This document shows, piece after piece, positions 26,938 to 35,723 of a stretch of 64,000 nucleotides of DNA. Source of the DNA: Intestinibacter sp964449895 (GTDB lineage Bacteria > Bacillota > Clostridia > Peptostreptococcales > Peptostreptococcaceae); contig CAYVBY010000008.1 in the NCBI GenBank assembly GCA_964449895.1, forward strand, positions 1 to 64,000. The letters are read 5' to 3'. Each line of letters opens with the position of its first letter. The first letter of the stretch is position 1. The notes under the pieces were generated by a model. It ran no database searches and was not told the DNA's origin. It worked only from the letters and a program-made list of their open reading frames with translations. A program made the position numbers and the translations under genes.

Positions 26938-27031
26938 TTACTTTTCCTCCACTTATCTATATCTTTTATTTATATTATTTTTTATTAATTATTAATTTTT
27001 TGTTTTGAATAAATTTTATTATTTCTAGAGA

Positions 27032-27934
27032 TTATATTATCCCTCTTATTTCATCTAGAGATTTTATTCCTTCTTTTTTCATAAAATCTTCTATTCCTGA
27101 TACTATTTCAAGTCCTATTTTAGGATTCATAAAGTTAGCTGTTCCTACTTGAACACAAGTTGCTCCTGCCATAATAAATTCTATAGCATCTTCAGCAGTT
27201 GTTATTCCGCCCATACCAAATACTGGTATTTCTACATTTTTGCATACCTCATGAACCATTCTAAGAGCTATTGGTTTTATAGCTGGACCTGATAGTCCTG
27301 CATATACATTTTCAAATACTGGTTTTCTTCTTTTTATGTCTATTGCAAGAGCTTTAAATGTATTTACAAGTGATACACCATCTGCTCCTTCTTCTTCACA
27401 TACTTTAGCCATCGCTATTATATCTTCAGCATTTGGAGAAAGTTTTATTACTAAAGGCTTTTTACAAACTTCTCTTACTTTTTTTACAACTTCTCTAGCT
27501 ACTTCACTTTTTATTCCAAATGCCATACCTCCAGCCTTTACATTAGGACAAGAGATATTTAATTCTATTATGTCGATTTCTTTATCGTTTAAAAGCTCTA
27601 CCCCTGTTACATAATCTTCTAAACAGCCTCCTCCTACATTAGCTATTCTAACTAAGTCTAATTCTTTAAAGAAAGGAAGCTCTTTGTCTATAAATCCTTG
27701 TACACCAGGATTTTCAAGCCCAACAGAGTTTATCATACCTGCTGGAGTTTCCCAAACTCTTATACCATTATTACCTGGCTTAGAGTTTAATGTAAGTCCT
27801 TTACCACTTACTCCTCCTAATTTTGATATATCGTAAACTTCATTGTATTCTCTACCAAATCCAAAGGTACCAGATGCCATTATTACTGGATTTTTAAAAG
27901 TTAAATCTTTAAACTTTACACTCATATCTACCAT
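27032..27934 (-). CDS. pyrD: dihydroorotate dehydrogenase, NAD-linked type B catalytic subunit
   Basis: Oxidises dihydroorotate to orotate through FMN; the PyrK partner passes electrons to NAD. 300 residues from the ATG at 27934, which overlaps the pyrK stop as TAATG; an upstream ATG at 27958 would overlap pyrK by 25 bases. Motifs: MASGTFGFGREY, the active-site Cys loop NISCPNVKAGG, and FMN-phosphate binding segments GMGGITTAEDA and AGATCVQVGT. Confidence 0.96.
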   Translation of the reverse strand: MVDMSVKFKDLTFKNPVIMASGTFGFGREYNEVYDISKLGGVSGKGLTLNSKPGNNGIRVWETPAGMINSVGLENPGVQGFIDKELPFFKELDLVRIANVGGGCLEDYVTGVELLNDKEIDIIELNISCPNVKAGGMAFGIKSEVAREVVKKVREVCKKPLVIKLSPNAEDIIAMAKVCEEEGADGVSLVNTFKALAIDIKRRKPVFENVYAGLSGPAIKPIALRMVHEVCKNVEIPVFGMGGITTAEDAIEFIMAGATCVQVGTANFMNPKIGLEIVSGIEDFMKKEGIKSLDEIRGII

Positions 27935-28638
27935 TAAAAAATCACATCCTCTCCCCAAAATACTGGACCGTCTTTACAAGTTTTTTTGTTTCCACCTGTA
28001 GTTTTGCAAGTACATACTAGACATGCACCCATACCACAAGCCATTCTATTTTCAAGTGAAACCATTATTTTAGTATTTGTTCCCTTTTCTTCATTTGTTT
28101 TGTTTACTTTATCAAGTAAAACCTTCATCATAGGAGTTGGTCCACAAGTTAATATGTAATCATATTCTGATGTATCTATAATATCTGTAACAAAAGTACT
28201 TCCTACAGCAGTTTTTACATTGTTACAAATTTTTTCATATTTATCTATTAATATAGGTTCGTTTCTAAATCCTAAATAAGCATCACAATTAGGTATATTT
28301 TTTGCAACTAAATATAATGGTGCTACACCTATACCTCCACCTACTAAGGCAACTTTACCTTCTACTTTTTCAAATCCATTTCCATAAGGACCTTCTAATT
28401 TTATTTCGTCCCCACAGTTTAAATTACTAAATATTTTAGTTCCTTCACCTACTACTTTGTATAAGAAAACTATACCTTCTTCATCTATATCATGAATACT
28501 TATAGGTCTTGAAAGTGTTGGATATTTATCCCATGCTCTAAGCATATAAAATTGACCCATTTTTCCTTCAAATTTTCCTTGTACCTTCATTTGGTACATA
28601 TCTTCACCTATATATGTATTTTCTATTATTTTGTACAT
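27934..28638 (-). CDS. pyrK: dihydroorotate dehydrogenase electron transfer subunit
   Basis: FAD and [2Fe-2S] subunit of type B dihydroorotate dehydrogenase. 234 residues: FAD-binding RPISIHD, NAD-binding VGGGIGVAPLYLVAKN, and the C-terminal cluster ligands in CGMGACLVCTC plus a last Cys in KKTCKDGPVF. Lies four bases after pyrB and overlaps pyrD. Confidence 0.96.
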   Translation of the reverse strand: MYKIIENTYIGEDMYQMKVQGKFEGKMGQFYMLRAWDKYPTLSRPISIHDIDEEGIVFLYKVVGEGTKIFSNLNCGDEIKLEGPYGNGFEKVEGKVALVGGGIGVAPLYLVAKNIPNCDAYLGFRNEPILIDKYEKICNNVKTAVGSTFVTDIIDTSEYDYILTCGPTPMMKVLLDKVNKTNEEKGTNTKIMVSLENRMACGMGACLVCTCKTTGGNKKTCKDGPVFWGEDVIF

Positions 28639-28642
28639 TATC

Positions 28643-29566
28643 TTACTCCTCTACATCTACCCCTAAAAGTTTCATTATTAAAGCCATTCTTACATACATA
28701 CCAAATTTAGCTTGTTGGAAATATACAGCTCTTTTATCATCATCTACATCTGTAGATATTTCATTTACTCTTGGTAATGGATGCATTACTAGCATATTAT
28801 CTGCAGCTTTTTTCATTTTTTCTTGATTTAATATATAGCAATCTTTTAATAATTCATATTCTTCTAAGTCTGAAAATCTTTCTCTTTGTATTCTAGTCAT
28901 ATATAAAATGTCTAGACTTGGTATTGCATCATCTAAACTTGCAGTTTCATAGTAAATATGATCTTTAAGATTTTGTTTTACATATCCAGGCATTCTTAAT
29001 TGTTCTGGAGCTATAAATACGAATTTACTATCGTTGTATCTATTCATAGCTTTTACTAATGAATGTACAGTTCTTCCGTATTTTAAGTCACCACATAAAC
29101 CTATAACATGGCCTTCTAATTTTCCTGTTAATGTTTTTATTGTAAGTAAATCTGTTAGGGTTTGAGTTGGATGTTGATTTCCACCATCTCCTGCGTTGAT
29201 AAAAGGCACTTCTGTGTATTTAGTAGCCTCAATTGCTGATCCTGCGATAGGATGTCTCATAGCAATTATATCAACATATCCAGATACAGTTCTTATAGTG
29301 TCAGCTAATGATTCTCCTTTTGAAACTGATGATGAGTTAGGTTCTGAAAAACCAACTACCTCTCCACCTAATCTCTTCATAGCTGATTCAAAACTAAGTC
29401 TTGTTCTAGTTGATGGTTCATAAAATAATGTAGCTAATAGTTTGCCTTTGCAAACATCTGAATATTTTGATGGATTAGCCATAATCTTTTGTGCTAAATC
29501 CAATATTTCATCTATCTCTCTTATTGAAAAGTCTTCTGGTTGGACTAGATTTCTTGATTTTAACAT
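28643..29566 (-). CDS. pyrB: aspartate carbamoyltransferase catalytic chain
   Basis: Condenses carbamoyl phosphate and aspartate. 307 residues with the carbamoyl phosphate loop FYEPSTRTRLSFE, the SSSVSKGESLADT loop with its Ser and Lys, MRHPIAGS, GDGGNQHPTQTLTDLLTI and MHPLPRVNEI. No pyrI or pyrC follows; carAB, pyrC, pyrF and pyrR are not in the window. First gene of the operon, directly after the PyrR loop. Confidence 0.97.
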   Translation of the reverse strand: MLKSRNLVQPEDFSIREIDEILDLAQKIMANPSKYSDVCKGKLLATLFYEPSTRTRLSFESAMKRLGGEVVGFSEPNSSSVSKGESLADTIRTVSGYVDIIAMRHPIAGSAIEATKYTEVPFINAGDGGNQHPTQTLTDLLTIKTLTGKLEGHVIGLCGDLKYGRTVHSLVKAMNRYNDSKFVFIAPEQLRMPGYVKQNLKDHIYYETASLDDAIPSLDILYMTRIQRERFSDLEEYELLKDCYILNQEKMKKAADNMLVMHPLPRVNEISTDVDDDKRAVYFQQAKFGMYVRMALIMKLLGVDVEE

Positions 29567-29579
29567 TTTTGCCTCCTTT

Positions 29580-29599
29580 TTCAGCCTCTCTGGACTAAA
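29580..29599 (-). promoter_or_regulatory. PyrR-binding loop next to the pyrB ribosome binding site
   Basis: The transcribed strand reads TTTAGTCCAGAGAGGCTGAA, matching the PyrR recognition loop AGTCCAGAGAGGCT, with short flanking pairs TTTAG and CTGAA. The AAGGAGG of pyrB begins within two bases of the stem. No terminator lies between the promoter and pyrB, so control is probably translational. Confidence 0.85.
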
Positions 29600-30092
29600 T
29601 TTAAAAGTTATTTATATTCTGTTAGTAGAGTATCATTTTTACTTTTTTATGTCAATACATTGTCATAATTTATCCATACAAATAGATTGATATAGCTCTA
29701 AGTCAATAAATTATAGTTCACTTATAATGAGTTTATTAAATAATATTTCCAAACAAGTACAAATAACTTATGCTTACCTTAATATTTTTATTTATTATTT
29801 TATCAATTACTACCTTATATTGTTTTTATTTATATTAAACTATATTATTTTTTTTAGAATATATTTATTTTTCAGATATATATATTATATGACATAATTT
29901 TAAGACTAACTAGTATGTACTAGCAATAAAAAATATATTTTTTATTAAAATAAGAATTTACCGATTTAATTTTTACATTTTATAAAAATTAGATTTAAGT
30001 ATGTTTTTAATAAATCAACAATTTATCTCCTTTTTTTATTATAATTTAATTAAGAAAATATTAGATAAAATAAATTAAGAAAGGAGTTTTTT
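29600..30092. other. intergenic region between pyrB and the MATE gene
   Basis: After the pyr promoter the remaining 400 or so bases are very AT-rich, with no ORF, repeat or hairpin that I can support. The MATE gene has an AAGGAG site at about 30080. Confidence 0.4.
29627..29655 (-). promoter_or_regulatory. sigma-A promoter of the pyr operon
   Basis: TTGACA at 29655-29650, a 17-base spacer, TACTCT at 29632-29627. The predicted leader is only about 55 nt. Confidence 0.7.
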
Positions 30093-31454
30093 ATGGAAAA
30101 TGTTCAAAAAAATCCAATGGGAACGAAATCTATTCCATCATTGCTATTTACAATAGGTTGTCCTCCCATTATTTCTATGTTTGTACAATCAATGTACAAC
30201 ATAGTAGATAGTATTTTTGTGGCAAAATTAGGTGAAAATGCTCTTACTGCTGTATCTCTTGCTGCACCTCTTCAATACTGTGTGCTTGCTGTATCTGTAG
30301 GCGTTGGGGTAGGTATAAATTCTTACATATCTAGAAGTCTTGGAGCTGACAATATAGAAGAAGCAAATAATACAGTTACACACTCTATGATATTATCGTT
30401 TATACACTCTGTTTTATTTATAATACTTGGAATCTTGTTTATTAAACCATTTTTTAATATGTTTACAGATTCACCAGAAATATTTAAACTTAGTTGCGAT
30501 TATACTTATATAGTTATCTTGCTTTCTTTCTCATTGTTTTTCCAAATAACATTTGAGAAAATTTTTCAAGCAACCGGAAATACACTTTTACCTACTATAT
30601 CTCAATTAATAGGAGCTATTGTAAATATTATACTAGATCCAATTTTTATATTTGGTATGTTTGGTGTTCCTAAACTTGGAGTAACAGGAGCAGCTATAGC
30701 AACTGTAATTGGACAAATGGTATCATTTACTATACTACTTGTATTTTTTATTAAATCTGATAGTATACTAAAAATGAATTTAAAATCATTCAAATGGAAC
30801 TTGAATATTATAAAAGAAATATACTCAGTGGGAATTCCTTGTGCTCTAATGATATCTATTACATCTTTACTTTCTATACTACTTAATGCTATATTAATTA
30901 AATTCTCAAATACAGCAGTTGCAATATATGGAATTTATTATAGATTACAAACATTTTTAACAATGCCTATAAATGGTCTTGTTCAAGGAGTTAGACCTAT
31001 CATAGGATATAACTACGGTGCACAAAGTAGAAATAGAATTTTTGAAACACTTAAGCTTAGCCTAATAATTTCAGTAATTATTATGATAATTGGATTCTTG
31101 CTATTTATGTTTATGCCTAGACAATTATTACTATTATTTGATGCATCCGAAGATATGATGACTATGGGAATTCAAACACTACGCATAATGAGCTTAGGAT
31201 TTATATTTGCTGCATTCTCACTTATTATATCAGCTATGTACGAATCAATCGGAAAAGGAACTAACAGCTTAATTATTTCATTGCTTAGACAATTTATAAT
31301 AATAATTCCTGTTTCTGCACTTTTTTATAAAACAATAGGACTAACTGGAATTTGGATTACATTCCCAGTATCTGAATTTATCGCAGCACTTGTTTGCTTG
31401 ATTATGTTTGTTAATACTTGTAAAAAGGACGCTATCTTTATGAAAAATAAATAA
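30093..31454 (+). CDS. MATE family efflux transporter
   Basis: 453-residue multidrug/Na+ or H+ antiporter with two MatE repeats and about 12 transmembrane helices. Characteristic segments are PPIISMFVQSMYNIVDSIFV near the start, GVGVGINSYISRSLGA, and the repeat-2 counterpart NGLVQGVRPIIGYNYGAQ. Resembles the NorM/DinF-like clostridial branch. The substrate cannot be told from sequence. Own ribosome binding site and terminator. Confidence 0.92.
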   Translation: MENVQKNPMGTKSIPSLLFTIGCPPIISMFVQSMYNIVDSIFVAKLGENALTAVSLAAPLQYCVLAVSVGVGVGINSYISRSLGADNIEEANNTVTHSMILSFIHSVLFIILGILFIKPFFNMFTDSPEIFKLSCDYTYIVILLSFSLFFQITFEKIFQATGNTLLPTISQLIGAIVNIILDPIFIFGMFGVPKLGVTGAAIATVIGQMVSFTILLVFFIKSDSILKMNLKSFKWNLNIIKEIYSVGIPCALMISITSLLSILLNAILIKFSNTAVAIYGIYYRLQTFLTMPINGLVQGVRPIIGYNYGAQSRNRIFETLKLSLIISVIIMIIGFLLFMFMPRQLLLLFDASEDMMTMGIQTLRIMSLGFIFAAFSLIISAMYESIGKGTNSLIISLLRQFIIIIPVSALFYKTIGLTGIWITFPVSEFIAALVCLIMFVNTCKKDAIFMKNK

Positions 31455-31462
31455 AAATAAAG

Positions 31463-31490
31463 CTCCCATAGTAAATGTGGGAGTTTTTTT
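31463..31490 (+). terminator. terminator of the MATE gene
   Basis: CTCCCA and TGGGAG arms with a short loop, then seven T. Confidence 0.85.
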
Positions 31491-31521
31491 GTTTATTATA
31501 TAGAAAATTTTTATATTTATT

Positions 31522-32196
31522 TTATTGAAGAAATTCTGATAAATTATCTTCATTATCTCTTACAATCCATCTTTTAAAAGCTGTAAATGCTGAATTTGAT
31601 TTTAAATGTTTTTTTATAAGAAGTTTCGCATCTTCTTTATCTTCTCCATAGGATTCTTCATATTCATTTATAAAATTAATAAAATCTTGTAATTCTTTTC
31701 TTAATTCCTTTTTTATATTTATAGATTCTAATTTTTTTAAATCTGTATTTCCATTGTATACTTTTTCAAGAAGTTCAACTGTTTCTCTTATCTCAAAACT
31801 ATCATCTAACGCCAAAATCTCTATTTTTTCATTCCAAGAAAAATTTCCGATCTTTCTAAAAGAAATCAGTTTATCTACATCAACTTCTGTACAATCTAGT
31901 ATATTTTCATACTTATCAGATTTAATATTATTACAATGAGCACAAGACAAAAATAAATTATCCCATCCAAATTTTAAATCCTTATTTGTATTTTTATGTG
32001 GTTTTAAATGTTCTATATTGTATGATGTAATATTTTTATTTTCACATAAATAACATTTTCTATTAAATATGTACTTTAACGCTTCCAAAACTTCTGATTT
32101 ATTATAATTACCATTCTCTTTATTTTTTTCTTGTTCTAATATTTTTTTAGCTTCAATTATTATTTCAGATTCTGAATTTCTTTCTATTTTAACCAT
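31522..32196 (-). CDS. ptuB: Septu-type HNH endonuclease (PtuB-like)
   Basis: 224 residues with an HNH zinc-finger nuclease fold: first Cys pair CYLCENKN, catalytic His in NIEHLKPHKN, WDNLFLSCAHCNNIKSDKY with the second Cys pair, then helical C-terminal sequence. In Septu (type I) an ATPase, PtuA, works with an HNH protein, PtuB, against phages. Here the start codon lies inside the last 8 bases of the upstream ATPase gene, so the two are translationally coupled in ATPase-nuclease order. Retron-Eco78 also uses such a pair, but no reverse transcriptase is nearby. Confidence 0.83.
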   Translation of the reverse strand: MVKIERNSESEIIIEAKKILEQEKNKENGNYNKSEVLEALKYIFNRKCYLCENKNITSYNIEHLKPHKNTNKDLKFGWDNLFLSCAHCNNIKSDKYENILDCTEVDVDKLISFRKIGNFSWNEKIEILALDDSFEIRETVELLEKVYNGNTDLKKLESINIKKELRKELQDFINFINEYEESYGEDKEDAKLLIKKHLKSNSAFTAFKRWIVRDNEDNLSEFLQ

Positions 32197-33454
32197 TTTG
32201 TTTTTTCCTTTGTTTTTCTATTTCATCAAATTCTAGTTTTAATTCTTTAGCTAAATCATTAGAAGCATTTTTTATTTCTATTCTAAGTTCCGCTCTTAGT
32301 GCTCGTTCATCATCTGTTAAATCTTTTCTAAAAGCTAACTCTCGGTATTTAAATATTTTATTTTTTAATTCATCAGAATAATTATCAACATTAAAATAAC
32401 CTTCTACTATTCCTTCATAGGAATACTCTGATAAACCTTCTAATCTTATATTTTTTTCCAAGTCATATATTACTGCATTTTTAATCGAATTTAATACAAA
32501 TGGAGAATGTGTTGTTACTATAAATTGTATATTAGGAAAGAAACTAACAAGAAATGGTAAAATCTTCTTTTGTAAATCAATATGTAAATGGGTTTCTAAC
32601 TCATCTATTAATACAATTCCCTCTGTATCAAATGCATAATCTCTACATGTTAAAGCTCTATTTTTATCAATTCTCAAAATCAAATCAGATATTATATTCA
32701 AAACTGAAGAATATCCAGATGATAACTCATTAAATCCATAAGGCTCTCTGTTATTTTGAAGTATCTTAAAATCATAGTTTTTATAGTCAAACTTTAATTT
32801 TATGCTATTATCATCTAATATTGTTTTCATAGCATTTTCAAATTTATTAAACCAATTGTCTATATTCTCTACCACTTCCATGTCATCTTCATTTCTAGCA
32901 AATGACTGTTGTGTTTTTAAGTCCACTAAATACTTAAGAAATATTTGGCTTGGATTTTCATCAAAACTATAAATATCTTTTAACTTAATTTTTTCAACAC
33001 CTGATGGCATATCAACATTTGTAGATCTATTAGAACCATAATAAGCAAGAACAAAATTACCTTGTTTATATAAAGAATGCAATAAGTCTTTTTTACCACT
33101 TTTATCACAATTAAATTCAATATTTAAACCATAACAACTAACTTGATTTGTATTTTCTATATATTTACCTATATCATTTTGTAATGTTATAATTTCATCA
33201 CTATTTTTTGAATTGATTAAATTATTTTTCCAAGTTTTAATTTGTTGTTTTCTATATATATCTCTACTTATGCCTTTCTCAGACTGTATAACTCTTAAAT
33301 ATTTTTTTATAGCCTCTATTAAAGTAGTTTTTCCTACCCCATTTTTTCCAGTTAAAATTAAATGTTTAGATTCATCATTACTTAAATTTATTTTTATATT
33401 TTCTAAATGTCTTATTTTTTCTATATAAATTTCGGTAATAAAATGCTTGTTCAC
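32189..33454 (-). CDS. ptuA: Septu-type ATPase (PtuA-like)
   Basis: 421-residue ABC/SMC-like ATPase of the OLD/AAA15 group. Walker A at residues 35-43 (TGKNGVGKT), an ABC-like signature region ELSSGYSSVLNIISDL, Walker B GIVLIDELETHLHIDLQ, and the switch segment FIVTTHSPFVLNSI. There is no Toprim domain, which separates it from OLD nucleases. The start is a GTG behind AAGGAGG. With ptuB it makes a two-gene antiphage module of the Septu type. The region 33455-33640 upstream contains a 12-bp inverted repeat. Confidence 0.85.
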   Translation of the reverse strand: MNKHFITEIYIEKIRHLENIKINLSNDESKHLILTGKNGVGKTTLIEAIKKYLRVIQSEKGISRDIYRKQQIKTWKNNLINSKNSDEIITLQNDIGKYIENTNQVSCYGLNIEFNCDKSGKKDLLHSLYKQGNFVLAYYGSNRSTNVDMPSGVEKIKLKDIYSFDENPSQIFLKYLVDLKTQQSFARNEDDMEVVENIDNWFNKFENAMKTILDDNSIKLKFDYKNYDFKILQNNREPYGFNELSSGYSSVLNIISDLILRIDKNRALTCRDYAFDTEGIVLIDELETHLHIDLQKKILPFLVSFFPNIQFIVTTHSPFVLNSIKNAVIYDLEKNIRLEGLSEYSYEGIVEGYFNVDNYSDELKNKIFKYRELAFRKDLTDDERALRAELRIEIKNASNDLAKELKLEFDEIEKQRKKQNG

Positions 33455-33535
33455 ATTGTTTCCTCCTTATTTATATTATTATCTTAATTATTAACTATTT
33501 TACTATATTTTTATCATAAAATAATGTAAAATTTA

Positions 33536-33574
33536 TCACAAATTTATATAACAAAGGAACAATTGTTATATAAA
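33536..33574. repeat. inverted repeat upstream of the Septu-like operon
   Basis: Arms TTTATATAACAA (33543-33554) and TTGTTATATAAA (33563-33574) with an 8-base centre. The left arm is part of TCACAAATTTATATAACAAA, a 20-mer that also occurs in the tandem array near 54 kb. Could be an operator for the Septu genes. Confidence 0.55.
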
Positions 33575-33640
33575 ATAATCATATTATATAAAGCATTGAA
33601 CAAGTCTTTTGGGGAGTTATATTTTGAGCTATTAATTAAA

Positions 33641-33672
33641 AATAAAAAGAGATGTGTTAAAAACACATCTCT
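33641..33672 (-). terminator. terminator of the glutamate dehydrogenase gene
   Basis: 11-bp arms AGAGATGTGTT and AACACATCTCT with a 3-base loop, T-rich on the minus side. Confidence 0.88.
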
Positions 33673-33712
33673 CCGTATCTAATATTTATGTTTAAAATTT
33701 ATCGACTAAATC

Positions 33713-34963
33713 TTAGTACCATCCTCTACGTTTCATAGCGTCAGCAACTTTTTTGATTGAAGTCATGTAAGCTGCAGTTCTCATATCTACGCCATATTCT
33801 TCTTTGATAGCCCATATAGCATCAAATGCTTTTTTCATTGCTACTTCTTGTTTAGCTTGAACTTCTTCAAATGACCAAGAATCTCTTTGTAAGTTTTGTA
33901 CCCATTCATAGTAAGAAACAGTAACACCACCACTGTTAGCTAGTATATCTGGAACTAGAGTTATTCCTCTCTTAGCGAATATTTCATCAGCACCAGGAGT
34001 AGTAGGTCCGTTTGCACCTTCACAAACTACTTTAGCTTTAACATCGTTAGCATTGTCAGAAGTTAATTGATTTTCAAGAGCACAAGGCATTAATAAATCA
34101 ACTTCAGCAGTTAAAACATTTTGATCAGTAGCTTCTGCACCTGGGAATCCTTTAACACCTCTAGCAGCTGTAGTAGGTATATATTCAGTTAAAGCTTTCA
34201 TATCTATTCCATCAGGATTGTATATAGTACCAGTATGGTCACCAACGTATACTACTTTAGCACCAAATTGTTCTATATATCTACCAGTAAAGCTACCAAC
34301 ATTACCACAACCTTGTAATGCAACTGTAGCACCATTTATATCTATACCAACTTTTGCTAAAGCTTCTCTAGCCATCATAGCAACACCGTATCCAGTAGCT
34401 TCAGTTCTAGCTAAAGATCCATAGAAGTCAACTGGTTTACCAGTATATACACCAGGAGCGAATTCTCCAGTTACTTTTGCATGTTCGTCAACCATCCAAG
34501 ACATTATTTCACCATTAGTGTTTACGTCTGGAGCTGGAACGTCAACTTTTTCTCCTATAAATGGAGCAAGTGCAGCTGCGAAACCTCTTGATATTCTTTC
34601 TAATTCAGCTTTAGAATAATCGTTAGGATCGATGGCCATACCACCTTTACCTCCACCATATGGTATACCAGTTACACCACATTTGAAAGTCATCCAAGTA
34701 GATAAAGCTTTAACTTCGTCTAAAGTTACGTTTGGATGGAATCTTAAACCACCTTTGTATGGTCCACAAGCGTTATTGTGTTGAGATCTATATCCAGTGA
34801 AAGTTTTTATAGTTCCATCATCCATTTTTACAGGGAAGTTGAATTCCATAACTCTTTGAGGATTTTTTAATATTTCATATACTGCTGGCTCAGTACCTAA
34901 TTTATCACAAGCATTTTTAACTTGTAATTGCGCCATTTCAAAAACATTTAAATTTTCTGCCAT
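33713..34963 (-). CDS. gluD: glutamate dehydrogenase
   Basis: Interconverts glutamate with 2-oxoglutarate and ammonium; in proteolytic clostridia it is NAD-linked and very abundant. 416 residues: glutamate-binding GYRSQHNNACGPYKGGLRFH, catalytic-Lys motif PYGGGKGGMAIDP, PAPDVNTNGEIMSWMVDE, and the Rossmann segment VALQGCGNVGSFTGRY. The codon pattern is biased as in a highly expressed gene (few codon types, GCT/GTA/CCA rich). Monocistronic. Confidence 0.97.
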   Translation of the reverse strand: MAENLNVFEMAQLQVKNACDKLGTEPAVYEILKNPQRVMEFNFPVKMDDGTIKTFTGYRSQHNNACGPYKGGLRFHPNVTLDEVKALSTWMTFKCGVTGIPYGGGKGGMAIDPNDYSKAELERISRGFAAALAPFIGEKVDVPAPDVNTNGEIMSWMVDEHAKVTGEFAPGVYTGKPVDFYGSLARTEATGYGVAMMAREALAKVGIDINGATVALQGCGNVGSFTGRYIEQFGAKVVYVGDHTGTIYNPDGIDMKALTEYIPTTAARGVKGFPGAEATDQNVLTAEVDLLMPCALENQLTSDNANDVKAKVVCEGANGPTTPGADEIFAKRGITLVPDILANSGGVTVSYYEWVQNLQRDSWSFEEVQAKQEVAMKKAFDAIWAIKEEYGVDMRTAAYMTSIKKVADAMKRRGWY

Positions 34964-35077
34964 TTTTAAGTCCCCCTAAATTTTTACATAAATTTTAAGT
35001 TTGGTTTTTTATTTTATGAGCTTAATAAACCACATAATCTTCTAAGTATGTTAACTATTACCACTCATCATAACTAA

Positions 35078-35106
35078 ATTATATCATATTTTTTTTTTAT
35101 GTGTAA
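35078..35106 (-). promoter_or_regulatory. promoter of gluD
   Basis: Minus strand TTACAC at 35106-35101, 17-base spacer containing ten consecutive A, then a perfect TATAAT at 35083-35078. Confidence 0.7.
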
Positions 35107-35661
35107 TTGAATTTTTATTTAACTAATTATTAATTTTGTATTTTAAAAATTTTTTTATATGGCTTTTTTTATTTTGGAAAAAGTTTTCCTCTTTATTTTT
35201 TTATGTGGTTTTTGTTGATATTTAGCCATATTTAAATTTCCAAAAATAAATACAGATAATTCGATTGAATATTCTAAATTTTTCAATAAATCAACGCTAA
35301 TTTATTTTTACTGAAATTATTGTCGAATATAGTTTTTTAATGTCGAAATACTTTTTTGTAACACAAAAAATTTTTTTTATTTAAATAAATTATTTTTTTA
35401 TTTGTATATTTATTTTTGTTTTAAATATGTATTTTGATATACTGAAATCGTTTTTCTATTCCATTTTAAAAAAATAAAGTATTTTTTTAGTCATTTTAGC
35501 TATACTAATATGATTAAATTTATCGATTTTATAAATATTTTTCAATTATACTTATAAAATCTTATTAAATAGTATTTTTTCAAAATATCAAAAAACAAAG
35601 CATAATCATAATGAAATATAATTTATATAAAAATTCAATAAATTATGTGCATTAAATCAAT

Positions 35662-35717
35662 TTGACAGTAATTATCTCCACTTCTAAAATATATTTGTAA
35701 TAAATAGAAATGGAGAT
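35662..35717 (+). promoter_or_regulatory. MFS promoter with a 13-bp palindromic operator
   Basis: TTGACA at 35662-35667, 17-base spacer, TAAAAT at 35685-35690. An inverted repeat with arms ATCTCCACTTCTA (35674-35686) and TAGAAATGGAGAT (35705-35717), 12 of 13 paired, is centred near the expected transcription start. Only the right arm would be in the RNA, so this is a DNA-level repressor site candidate. The right arm also contains the TGGAGA ribosome binding site. Confidence 0.65.
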
Positions 35718-35723
35718 TTTATC

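Larger units (their letters stand above)
34964..35723. other. long AT-rich spacer upstream of gluD and the MFS gene
   Basis: 760 bases between divergent genes. Contains the gluD promoter (35078-35106) and the MFS promoter/operator (35662-35717). In between, about 35110-35660, the sequence is extremely AT-rich with long T and A runs; I see no ORF, repeat or known RNA. Confidence 0.5.

Noticed and set aside
32189..33454. Retron-type defence (Eco78-like)
   Set aside because: The ATPase and HNH genes fit, but no reverse transcriptase or msr/msd region is adjacent.
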